Position numbers and translations under genes: made by a program
From: Ruminococcus flavefaciens
Lineage (GTDB): Bacteria; Bacillota; Clostridia; Oscillospirales; Ruminococcaceae
Direction of reading: 5' to 3'
NCBI GenBank assembly: GCA_002373775.1
Contig: DFJW01000115.1
Coordinates: 1 to 13,575 of the forward strand
DNA length: 13,575 nucleotides
Part shown: piece by piece, positions 1 to 7,796 of the stretch
Layout of the letters: each line of letters starts with the position of its first letter
How positions within the stretch are numbered: position 1 is the stretch's first letter
The notes under the pieces: model-generated
The model's input: only the letters and a program-made list of their open reading frames with translations
Told to the model about the DNA's origin: nothing
Databases searched by the model: none

Positions 1-1
1 T

Positions 2-109
2 GATAACATCAAGAAGTACGGCGATCTGACTGAAGACGGCTGGATAGACGGCAGAGACAGCACTATCATTCTCGCCTATTACGCATACGTTTCCGGTCTT
101 GAATCATGA
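2..109 (+). CDS. 3' end of a small dockerin-domain protein (partial)
   Basis: The reading frame is open from the window edge to a TGA at 107-109 and encodes the last 35 residues of a protein. They contain one complete dockerin-type calcium loop (D-L-T-E-D-G-W-I-D-G-R-D) followed by the helix ILAYYAYVSG. This matches the second repeat of the three dockerin-only genes at the right end of the window, so the missing part is probably a signal peptide plus a first repeat. Up to the GRDS motif it resembles the gene at 12049-12417. Its last residues (VSGLES) and its 3' flank resemble the gene at 12817-13161. Type I dockerins bind cohesins on scaffoldins in a calcium-dependent way, in the cellulosome of this group. 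Whether an enzymatic module lay upstream cannot be seen. Confidence 0.85.
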   Translation, partial: DNIKKYGDLTEDGWIDGRDSTIILAYYAYVSGLES

Positions 110-186
110 CTGCAATAAAGCAGACACTATCGTTTAAACCATAATACAAAGGGCATGATACCACCATAATGATGATATCATGCCCT
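107..186 (+). repeat. 3' flank duplicated at the other end of the window (left copy)
   Basis: From the stop codon through the terminator, about 80 bp are nearly identical to 13159-13237. The differences are one indel near CTGC-AATAAA-GCAG (CTGCATAATGCAG in the other copy), one substitution in the terminator loop and one in its 3' arm. The two copies are in the same orientation about 13 kb apart, so they form a direct repeat around most of the window. Confidence 0.85.
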
Positions 187-196
187 ATCTTTATTG
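150..196 (+). terminator. Intrinsic terminator of the left dockerin gene
   Basis: AGGGCATGATA (150-160) pairs perfectly with TATCATGCCCT (176-186) around a 15-nt loop and is followed by ATCTTTATT. It lies about 40 nt after the stop codon at 109. The same structure follows the last dockerin gene, where one G-C pair has become G-U, so the fold is kept although the sequence changed. Confidence 0.75.
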
Positions 197-272
197 GTCA
201 GCAGCTTTGCATCTGCGATAATTCCCGGAAAAAAACGGCGGCGATTCAAAGAAATGTATAATTATTTAGTTT

Positions 273-310
273 AACGGATACACAGTTTAGTTACAGTGTA
301 TCCGTTTTTA
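273..310 (+). terminator. Second intrinsic terminator in the 5' intergenic region
   Basis: AACGGATACAC (273-283) pairs with GTGTATCCGTT (296-306) around a 12-nt loop, and a run of five T follows. No gene lies between this hairpin and the terminator at 150-196. It may be a fail-safe terminator insulating the downstream operon. A TATAAT-like hexamer sits just upstream at 257-262 but has no matching -35 element, so I do not propose a short RNA with confidence. Confidence 0.6.
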
Positions 311-337
311 TCTTCAAAAACCGCAAAACACAGCCTT

Positions 338-367
338 TTGCACAAACTTCTGTACTGATAGTATAAT
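338..367 (+). promoter_or_regulatory. Sigma-A-type promoter of the surface-protein operon
   Basis: TTGCAC (338-343), an 18-bp spacer and a perfect TATAAT (362-367). Transcription would start near 374, leaving a leader of about 105 nt before the surface-protein start at 479. That leader contains the small ORF at 403-462 and a hairpin, ATCGCCA (430-436) / TGGCGAT (442-448). Confidence 0.7.
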
Positions 368-402
368 ATGGGCAAAATAACAATAAATGGAGAGACAAAC
401 TG

Positions 403-462
403 ATGCGTAAAGTGCTACAATGGTGTAGAATCGCCATACTGTGGCGATCTGAATACTATTAA
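403..462 (+). CDS. Possible 19-aa leader peptide upstream of the surface-protein gene
   Basis: An ATG at 403 follows GGAGAG (389-394) with 8-nt spacing, as good a ribosome site as those of the large genes. The frame encodes MRKVLQWCRIAILWRSEYY and stops with TAA at 460-462, two bases before the AGAGGA Shine-Dalgarno (464-469) of the 1473-aa gene. The peptide is basic with three Trp/Tyr-rich stretches and no recognised family. A 7-bp hairpin (430-448) lies inside it. The arrangement would suit translational coupling or a leader peptide controlling the operon. It could also be a chance ORF, because 19 codons are easily open by chance; the ribosome site and tight spacing are the only support. 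Confidence 0.4.
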   Translation: MRKVLQWCRIAILWRSEYY

Positions 463-478
463 CAGAGGATGGTGTTAA

Positions 479-3400
479 ATGGATCTGAAAAGCAGTATAA
501 GAAACAGGAAGACGCTTTCCGTGTTTCTTAGCGCAGTGCTTGGTGTGAACACCTGTGCTATGGTAAAGGTGAGCACACGAGGCTCCGGTTCCCCCGATCC
601 AAAGGAGACGAGGAGCGATATCATCGGAAGAGCTGCGGCTTACCTTGACACGCGGAAGTCCGCGGACGGCAGTATCGGCGATGCCCGGACTGTCAACGAC
701 ACAGCCTATGCTCTGAAGGCATACCGCAAAGCGGAGAAGAGCGGACACGAAGACAGCCTGCAATGGCTCGCGGATAATGTATCCTACAGCAACACGGATA
801 TGACAGCGAGACTTGCTGCCGCCTCCGGAGATCAGGAATACCTCAGCAAACTCGAAGCAAAACAGAATAAGGACGGCGGCTTCGGTCTCTATCCGGACTA
901 CGCCAGCGATGTGCTGGATTCGGCACTTGTGCTCGGTGCTGTCAATGAGACAGGCTATGCCGGCGGAAATATCTCCGGCGCGGCTATATGTTCGTATCTC
1001 TTCAGCGCTGCCGGTCCCGACGGCGGATACGCTTATTCCGAAGGCAGTGAGAGCGATCCGGAGATCACGGCAATGGTGGTCTACAACGCAGGAAATTTCC
1101 TCCGCGCAGGCAATTACGATATGTCTCCGCTGGATGCACCTGTCAGCTACCTTGAAGATAATGTCAGCGACAGCTACACAGATTCCGGCATAAGCGCGAC
1201 TATCTGCAAGTACCTTGCCTTCCTTGCAGCAGGCGAGGAATTCGACGCGGCGACTGTTGTGGATGAACTCAGCAGAGCCGAAAAGTCCGACGGAAGTTTC
1301 GCAGGAAACGTCCGCACCACTGCCCTTGCTATCGAACTGCTCAGCAGTCTCGACCTTGAAAATTCCGTGAACGTCACCACTTTCAGCACGTCCCTCAGCG
1401 TGACCGAGAGCAAGCCGGGAAGTGCAGCTCCAATAAAGGCTGATACAACTATCGGCTACAGGAGCAATTACGACGCATCACTTGACCTTGTATTCACGGT
1501 CTACAGCGACGGCAGTCCCATTTATGAGAACAGCACCAAAGTATCTCTCCCGGCAGACGGCACATCCGTTGAGACAGAAGCCGGAGAATTCCGCATAAAC
1601 GATCCCGGCAGCGAGGTATATGCAGTTGCAGAACTGAAAAACGGCGATATCACCGTAAAGTCCCAGCGCATAGATATCGAACTCACCGGCGACGATACGG
1701 TTTATTCCACCGAAGTCAGCCGACTTGCGGTGACCACTGACAGATACAACACCTTCACCGGAACTGACGGCGCAGTGAACGTTAAGGCAGAGCTTCTCTA
1801 TGCGACCAACATCGAGAACAATGCGGACATAAAGACCACCGTCACCAAGGACGGCGAAGTCATCGCAGAGAGGACGGACGCAGTTATTCTCGTGCCGGAG
1901 AAGAATTCCGTTTCCCCCGAGGAACTGACCTTCACCGCGGACACATCTGCTCCCGGCGTTTATAAGATAGTTTCCGTATGCCTCCATGACGGCACGGAAG
2001 TCATCAGCGGCGAGACTGAATTCACAGTCCTCGAAGCACCCGAGATAGAGGAAGAGCCCGAGGACGGCACCACAACTCAGTTCGAGGTAACATGGTTCGG
2101 TCCCATACTCAGCGAGTATTACGTCTATGCCGGCGGTGAAAAGGAAATAACCGCAGGGGCTGAGATAAATTACTACTCCAACGGACCTTTCAGCGGAAGC
2201 GTGAAGCTTGAAGTCTACGACACCGGCGATGAACTGCTGACCGAGACCGGCTTCGATGTGGAGCTTGAAAAGGGCGTACCCACATATTTCGAGAGCAAGG
2301 CACAGTTCCCCGTATTCAAGAGCGAGGATCAGCTGACATTCGTTGTCAGCAGGACAGGCGAATACAAGGTAGTCGGCAAGCTTTTCGACAGCGAAGGCGA
2401 ACTCATCAAGGAAGAGTCCCGCAAGCTGACCGTTGTTGACAAGCCCGTTCAGGATCTCATCCTGAATTCCTCTGTAGATCCCGATCAGGAGAACATGATA
2501 GACCTGTCATGGAACGACATCAGCAGCGATGCCGAGACCTACAGCTATCAGCTCAACAGACGCACAAACGGCGAAAAATGGGAGCCGCGTTCCATATGGA
2601 ACGAAGAGGAGCACATCAGAGTGCTGAACGTTTACCCCTATCAGCCCTTCCTCGTTGACTGGATGAACAATACAATCAGCGATACCGAGACTCCTGCCGG
2701 AAAGGGAATTTTCGACATTGAGCCGGTGCATATCTCCGCCTTCAACAGTGATCCTGCTTCCTATCTCTACAACGACGACGGAAGCTGGAAGTGCGATGTA
2801 ATATTCTTCGGTACTGCCGACAGCAACAGCGGCTATGACATCAGTGATGCAGCAATTGCTGAAGTGCAGAAGTTCATCGACAGCGGACGCGGTGTTCTCT
2901 TCGGACACGATACTATCGGACAGAGCGGGTTCAATACCTTTGCTGAACAGGCTGGTCTTATGATAGGTGCATGGAACATCAGCCGTACAACATCAGTTTC
3001 CGTAGTCAAGATAGGCACACTTACCAATTACCCGTGGGTGATAAGAGGAGACCTTACCGTTCCCAACACTCACTCAACTTCTCAGTACATCGTGGATGCT
3101 ACCGAGTGGATAACGCTCAACAACTATAAATATGTATATTCAGACACCGGCTACGCCGACGGCTTCTATCTCTGTACAAAGGACAACATCGGCATGATAC
3201 AGACCGGCGACAGCACAGGTCAGGCTACTGACGACGAGAGAAAAGTCATCGCGAACACGCTTTTCTATCTCTATCAGATATCACAGCAGACCACTGCAAA
3301 GGACGCTTCATTCTACGACATCGACGCTCCCGACAAGCCGGAACTCATTTCCTCACAGACCAGCGGCGGACAGGTGAACGTGACTGTGAAGTCTGTGGAC

Positions 3401-4900
3401 AATCCCACGGATTACGAGTACTACATCACCGCAACTCCCGGCACTCCCGATGAGGACAGCGTTATCTCAAATGTCCGTAAACATACGGCATTTGCCGACC
3501 TTGCAGGCTTCGTTGTGAAGCTCAGCGCAGGCTCAGAGCCGGATCCCGGACTTATCGGGTACAACGAGACAAGGGACCAGATACTGGACATCGTTCCTGC
3601 CGACGGAAACGGCAGCGCAGTCCTCACAGCTGTTCCCACTGATTTCAGCCAGCCCCAGTATATCCACATTTTCGCTGTGGACAAAGCAAACAACGTCAGC
3701 GAGGAATACATAATGCCCTTCGCAGAGAACGGCATCTCAGCCGGCATCAGCACAGACAGCATGCTCTACACCTACGGCGACAAGGTGACTGTGAACGCTT
3801 CAACTATCTCCGAACCCTTCGGTAGAACAGCCGACGTTAAGGTGGAGATAACCGATGAAGCAGGTCTCACAGCCGCAGAACTCATCGCAGCAAATGATGT
3901 CACACTTGCAGCCGGTGAGGCAAGAACAGACAGCGCTGAATGGACTATCCCGGCGGACACAGTGGGACGCTTCACCGCAGTCATCACATGGACAAAGGAC
4001 GGCGAGACCATCGCAGAGGCTTCCAGCGTGTTCAGGATATCCAACGAGGAGAGCGTGGTGAATACCATTGTCAGCGACAAGCAGAGCTACACAGTGGGCG
4101 ATCCCGTAAACCTCGACCACATGGTATTCAATGAGAGCGAAGGCATGACAGAGAATGACCTCAGACTCGTAGTAAAGGTATACAAGGTAGCAGACGGCAC
4201 AGAGGCAGCAGCCTATGAGCATAATGTGGGACTTGTTGATCCTGCCGGAAACAAGGGCTACCACGACGCAGTTGCTCCCGAGGCACTCACCAGCGGCAAG
4301 TACAGGGCAGAAGCTTCTGTATTCCAGGGCGACGCAGAGCTTTCCAGCGATTCCACAGAATTTGACGTTACCGAGGATGTTACTTCCCTCACCGGAGACC
4401 TTGAACTCAGCGGCAGCGGCGAAAATGGAAATGCAGCGGTATCCGTTACCAACAGCGGCACTGCCGACCTCACAGCTGCCGAGATCAGCGTGACCGTCTA
4501 CAAGGAAGGCACTGAGGACGCAGTGTTCACATTCACCGAGACTGCTGACATAAAGGCAGGCGAGACTATCGAACTCAGCAGGGGATTCGATCTCCCCGAG
4601 CCTGCGGAAGGTACTTACTCCGGAGTTCTCAGAGCAGTTTACAACGGCGAGACTTCCGACCTTGACTACGACGGATTCGAATTGGCACCTGCAACAACTA
4701 CCACCACTTCGACCACCACTACAGTCACAACAACGGCAGAGACTACGACAACTACAGCAAAGCCGGCAAATACCAGCACTGATTCACCCAAGACCGGCGA
4801 CAATAAGATACCTGCATACATGTGGCTCATATCCATACTCAGCATTGCAGGACTTGCAGGCGTAAAGATGACAGGAGGCAGCAGAAATGAAGAAGATTAA
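479..4900 (+). CDS. Large cell-surface protein: toroid repeats, Ig-like modules, GATase1-like domain, SPKTG anchor
   Basis: A 1473-aa protein with a basic, hydrophobic N terminus (about residues 8-28) that should export it, though no clean AxA cleavage site is visible. Residues about 45-295 contain four D-G-[GS]-[FYI] repeats (near 63, 131, 181 and 271; QNKDGGFG is the clearest), typical of prenyltransferase/squalene-cyclase-type alpha/alpha-toroid folds. Residues about 300-655 are beta-rich Ig-like modules. Residues about 712-935 resemble a GATase1/ThuA-like fold (CDVIFFGTAD, then FIDSGRGVLFGHDT); this is tentative. More Ig/FN3/CARDB-like modules follow to about 1400, then a Thr-rich linker (1406-1427), S-P-K-T-G (1436-1440), a membrane helix (about 1444-1462) and a short tail. 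SPKTG is a sortase substrate motif known for Clostridioides difficile SrtB; no sortase gene is present here. AGAGGA lies 9 nt before the ATG. Function and ligand are unknown. Confidence 0.85.
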   Translation: MDLKSSIRNRKTLSVFLSAVLGVNTCAMVKVSTRGSGSPDPKETRSDIIGRAAAYLDTRKSADGSIGDARTVNDTAYALKAYRKAEKSGHEDSLQWLADNVSYSNTDMTARLAAASGDQEYLSKLEAKQNKDGGFGLYPDYASDVLDSALVLGAVNETGYAGGNISGAAICSYLFSAAGPDGGYAYSEGSESDPEITAMVVYNAGNFLRAGNYDMSPLDAPVSYLEDNVSDSYTDSGISATICKYLAFLAAGEEFDAATVVDELSRAEKSDGSFAGNVRTTALAIELLSSLDLENSVNVTTFSTSLSVTESKPGSAAPIKADTTIGYRSNYDASLDLVFTVYSDGSPIYENSTKVSLPADGTSVETEAGEFRINDPGSEVYAVAELKNGDITVKSQRIDIELTGDDTVYSTEVSRLAVTTDRYNTFTGTDGAVNVKAELLYATNIENNADIKTTVTKDGEVIAERTDAVILVPEKNSVSPEELTFTADTSAPGVYKIVSVCLHDGTEVISGETEFTVLEAPEIEEEPEDGTTTQFEVTWFGPILSEYYVYAGGEKEITAGAEINYYSNGPFSGSVKLEVYDTGDELLTETGFDVELEKGVPTYFESKAQFPVFKSEDQLTFVVSRTGEYKVVGKLFDSEGELIKEESRKLTVVDKPVQDLILNSSVDPDQENMIDLSWNDISSDAETYSYQLNRRTNGEKWEPRSIWNEEEHIRVLNVYPYQPFLVDWMNNTISDTETPAGKGIFDIEPVHISAFNSDPASYLYNDDGSWKCDVIFFGTADSNSGYDISDAAIAEVQKFIDSGRGVLFGHDTIGQSGFNTFAEQAGLMIGAWNISRTTSVSVVKIGTLTNYPWVIRGDLTVPNTHSTSQYIVDATEWITLNNYKYVYSDTGYADGFYLCTKDNIGMIQTGDSTGQATDDERKVIANTLFYLYQISQQTTAKDASFYDIDAPDKPELISSQTSGGQVNVTVKSVDNPTDYEYYITATPGTPDEDSVISNVRKHTAFADLAGFVVKLSAGSEPDPGLIGYNETRDQILDIVPADGNGSAVLTAVPTDFSQPQYIHIFAVDKANNVSEEYIMPFAENGISAGISTDSMLYTYGDKVTVNASTISEPFGRTADVKVEITDEAGLTAAELIAANDVTLAAGEARTDSAEWTIPADTVGRFTAVITWTKDGETIAEASSVFRISNEESVVNTIVSDKQSYTVGDPVNLDHMVFNESEGMTENDLRLVVKVYKVADGTEAAAYEHNVGLVDPAGNKGYHDAVAPEALTSGKYRAEASVFQGDAELSSDSTEFDVTEDVTSLTGDLELSGSGENGNAAVSVTNSGTADLTAAEISVTVYKEGTEDAVFTFTETADIKAGETIELSRGFDLPEPAEGTYSGVLRAVYNGETSDLDYDGFELAPATTTTTSTTTTVTTTAETTTTTAKPANTSTDSPKTGDNKIPAYMWLISILSIAGLAGVKMTGGSRNEED
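4694..4759 (+). repeat. ACN-codon microsatellite encoding a Thr-rich wall-spanning linker
   Basis: Twenty-two codons that are almost all ACN (with single Ser and Val codons and Ala/Glu interruptions) encode residues 1406-1427 of the surface protein, directly before the SPKTG anchor. Such linkers usually span the peptidoglycan and are often glycosylated. The DNA is low-complexity and could vary in length between strains. Confidence 0.75.
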
Positions 4901-7718
4901 TATTATCAAAGCGGCAGCCTTCGTCACAGCGGCGGCGTTCACCGTCAGCACAACGAGCTTCTATGCCGGCGAGATCATCGAAAAGGACAAATACATCTAC
5001 ATCGGCAGCAGCGAACCGGCAGTGAAGAAAGCGCCGGAAGCTGTGATAGTAGAGGACGGCGTTACTCAGCTTGAAAAGCTGAACAATGCCGTTGAGGACG
5101 GAAATACGCTGAAAGCTGCCGAACTCTGCGACATCATGCTTGCGGATATCGAAGCCGACAAGACTGAGGCTGCTGCTGTTGCAGAGGATATAAGCCAGTG
5201 GGCAGACGACGAGATAATCCAGCGTCAGGAACGCTATGAGAACGAACTGAACGTTAAATATGCCGAGACTTCAAAGGCTCTCTCCGAGCTGAAAGCCGGC
5301 ATCAACACCGAAGAGAATCTGGCGTTCATAAACGGTGAAATGGCTGAGCCGGCTGAGTATCACAAGTCGGACGCCACACCTAACATCGCAGTCCAGCCCG
5401 TGGAACTGAGCGCCCCCATAAGCGGCATGCTCAGCAGCGCGGAGATAATTTCTCCGGCGGCATCTGCGGACGATCTGGTGTACGACAGGGATTCATCCGA
5501 TCCGGCAGCTATAAAGGCGTTCGCTGACAAGTTCAGAAATGCGAAGGACATCTACCTCTTCGTGAAGAACAGCGTGGCAAACGAGGCTTATGTGGGTTCG
5601 AAGAAGGATCCCTCCATAACCCTTGAACAGCTGGGCGGAAACGATATAGATCAGGCAGCCCTCCTGATATCACTTCTCAGGGCAAAGGGCATACCTGCAA
5701 GATTCATCAGCGGCACAGTCATGATAACTCCCGAGCAGGCTGTAGATATTACAGGTGCTGCCGACGCTGCAAGCGCAGGACGCATACTTGCGGCAAGATA
5801 CAAGAACACCACAAGACTCAACCACAACGGACAGCTGGTGGGATTCAGAATGTCCCACACATGGGTAGAGGCTTACATCCCGTATACTGACTACCGCGGA
5901 GCAGGAAATGCAAAGGGCGGCAGCGTATGGGTGCAGCTTGATCCTTCATTCAAGAAGGTAGTTCCCGTGACGGAGGACGTAGTCCCCGAATTCAGCGACG
6001 CAGACAGAGAACTGCTCAGCATCGTGAACAGCGCAAGCAGCGAGTATGCCGGCTACTACGGCGAAGACCTCTCTGCACCGGAGACCGTTCCGATGCACTT
6101 CCGCGAACTGGTCAAGTGTACTGACGACTACATCCCCTCATCTCTCCCGTACACAGTAGTCAGCACAGACGAGCGCTACTCCTTCATAAAGGATTCGGAC
6201 AGAGCATCGGTCAGCATATCCGTTGACGGCGACTGCCTCATGAGCGCAAGCGTATCCGAGCTTTACGGAAAGCCCCTCATAGTTTCATACGAACCTGCCA
6301 GCTCATATGACAGGGAAGTAATGGAACACTACGAGAAGATAACCGACGTTCCCGCATACCTTGTGAACGTAGTGCCGGTAGTGACCTACGGCGACGAGAA
6401 AAGCAGAGGCGAAATGGAAGTTTCTCTCGGTGCAGTGCAGAGAATGGTGACCTGCATCAAGGACGGCACAGGTACCACCATGCTGGACGACATCGTTTAT
6501 GCAGGTTCGATGTACGCAATGAACATCGACCTCCAGAAAGTGGGCGGTGCAGAAGCTGAGGCTGCTGAAAAGAGACTTCAGGCTGCTGAAAAGGACTTTG
6601 CACCTTCAAAGGCATGCACTCCGGAAGTGCTGGGCGCATTCCTTGACTATTCCGGAAAGTACTACTTCTCGCTCTGCGACAGTCAGGCTTCCGTATATTC
6701 ATCCATGATGAACATTGACAATTCCAGACAGCTGGGACTTGCCATAACCGGCTATCAGTTCCACAGAAGGATGTCCTTCGGCGTTGTAAAGTCACTGACC
6801 ACCGGTTCATTCTACATCGACGTGGCATACAACTCCTCCTACACGCTCAGCCTTGACGGCGACAAGGAGAACGAAAAGGGCTACATCTCCACAGTCGGAA
6901 TGATGGAGTCCTACTACGAAGGCTACATCTGGGAGCAGCTCCTTGACAAGAGCAAGACCTGCATCTCCACAGTCAGCGTAATGAAGGCTGCTGCCGACAA
7001 GGGCATAGAGATGCGGTACATCACCAAGGGAAACCTTGAAGAAGAACTTGCAAAGTGCAATATCGAAGAGTCCGTCCGTCAGGAAGTAAGGAATTTCGTC
7101 AACAGGGGAATGGCAGTCGAGATAGTTCCCGAGACACTGACCATAGGTGACTGGACAGGTACAGCGTACATCGCCATAGACATGGCGACAGCATCGGCTT
7201 CCTACATGATATCAGGCGGAACAGCCGGCGGTTCTTCAATGGACTTCGATGATCTGTTCCAGATCAATATGTGGCTCTCCACTATCAACGCCGAGCTTGC
7301 TCTGGGCAGCATGGTAATGGGCTACAACAAGTTCGAGACCGGACAGTTCACCGGAAACGCAAAGGAAATGGTGCAGGGAGCTCACGCTATGATAGGCGCT
7401 GCATTCTCACTGGGTTCAGCGTTCAAGATGAGATACGCTGCATATGATTACATATTTGAATATGCAGAAAGAGGCGATGAATGCCTTGAACAGTTCGAGA
7501 AGGACACTCTGAAGAACGCACTTGACACCATAGTGAACCTCGTATCATTCGGCGGACAGCTTGCCGGAGGACTTGCTGAGGAGATAACGGGCTGGGTAGC
7601 CACTATCTACTCATATGTGACCACATGTATCGAGCTTGCAGATGATAATACATCCACAGGCGACAAGCTATACGACGCTATAGCAATTATCTGGGACCTC
7701 ATCGGTCACACGCTGTGA
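4887..7718 (+). CDS. Secreted transglutaminase-like protein with Cys-to-Asp substitution and hydrophobic C terminus
   Basis: A 943-aa protein. Residues 1-27 form a signal peptide (MKKINIIKAAAF..., likely cut after SFYA). Residues about 57-138 are strongly helical, probably coiled coil. Residues about 205-356 are a transglutaminase-like core: GGNDIDQAALLISLLRAKGI (251-269), then SHTWVEAY with His324 and WVQLDPSF with Asp352. The family Cys position is occupied by Asp253, while the His and Asp are kept. Residues 415-520 and 670-782 continue as in large bacterial transglutaminase-like proteins, including SSLPY, PLIVSYEPA, and YMISGGTAGG (773-782). The last 160 residues are Ala/Gly-rich helices with hydrophobic stretches (about 797-846, 878-916). 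The ATG overlaps the upstream gene by 14 nt and follows AGGAGG (4873-4878), so the two are translationally coupled. Enzyme activity is doubtful; a binding or membrane-associated role with the surface protein is inference. Confidence 0.85.
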   Translation: MKKINIIKAAAFVTAAAFTVSTTSFYAGEIIEKDKYIYIGSSEPAVKKAPEAVIVEDGVTQLEKLNNAVEDGNTLKAAELCDIMLADIEADKTEAAAVAEDISQWADDEIIQRQERYENELNVKYAETSKALSELKAGINTEENLAFINGEMAEPAEYHKSDATPNIAVQPVELSAPISGMLSSAEIISPAASADDLVYDRDSSDPAAIKAFADKFRNAKDIYLFVKNSVANEAYVGSKKDPSITLEQLGGNDIDQAALLISLLRAKGIPARFISGTVMITPEQAVDITGAADAASAGRILAARYKNTTRLNHNGQLVGFRMSHTWVEAYIPYTDYRGAGNAKGGSVWVQLDPSFKKVVPVTEDVVPEFSDADRELLSIVNSASSEYAGYYGEDLSAPETVPMHFRELVKCTDDYIPSSLPYTVVSTDERYSFIKDSDRASVSISVDGDCLMSASVSELYGKPLIVSYEPASSYDREVMEHYEKITDVPAYLVNVVPVVTYGDEKSRGEMEVSLGAVQRMVTCIKDGTGTTMLDDIVYAGSMYAMNIDLQKVGGAEAEAAEKRLQAAEKDFAPSKACTPEVLGAFLDYSGKYYFSLCDSQASVYSSMMNIDNSRQLGLAITGYQFHRRMSFGVVKSLTTGSFYIDVAYNSSYTLSLDGDKENEKGYISTVGMMESYYEGYIWEQLLDKSKTCISTVSVMKAAADKGIEMRYITKGNLEEELAKCNIEESVRQEVRNFVNRGMAVEIVPETLTIGDWTGTAYIAIDMATASASYMISGGTAGGSSMDFDDLFQINMWLSTINAELALGSMVMGYNKFETGQFTGNAKEMVQGAHAMIGAAFSLGSAFKMRYAAYDYIFEYAERGDECLEQFEKDTLKNALDTIVNLVSFGGQLAGGLAEEITGWVATIYSYVTTCIELADDNTSTGDKLYDAIAIIWDLIGHTL

Positions 7719-7748
7719 TGACAGCTGCAAACACATGATATAGTTAAA

Positions 7749-7796
7749 AAAGCGCACGCTGCGGAGAATATCCGTGACGTGCGCTTTCATTTATTC
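7749..7796. terminator. Bidirectional terminator between convergent genes
   Basis: AAAGCGCACG (7749-7758) pairs with CGTGCGCTTT (7778-7787). Inside is a second short stem, CGGA (7762-7765) with TCCG (7771-7774). A-rich sequence on the left and T-rich sequence on the right allow termination in both directions, suiting the convergent genes ending at 7718 and 7791. Confidence 0.85.

Noticed and set aside
540..562. Lipobox at the N terminus of the surface protein (Cys26)
   Set aside because: The residues before Cys26 are V-N-T, not a lipobox, and the protein has a C-terminal SPKTG anchor.
314..763. Minus-strand 149-codon open frame
   Set aside because: It mostly mirrors the 5' part of the surface-protein gene and its promoter region, has no ribosome site and no recognisable domain.
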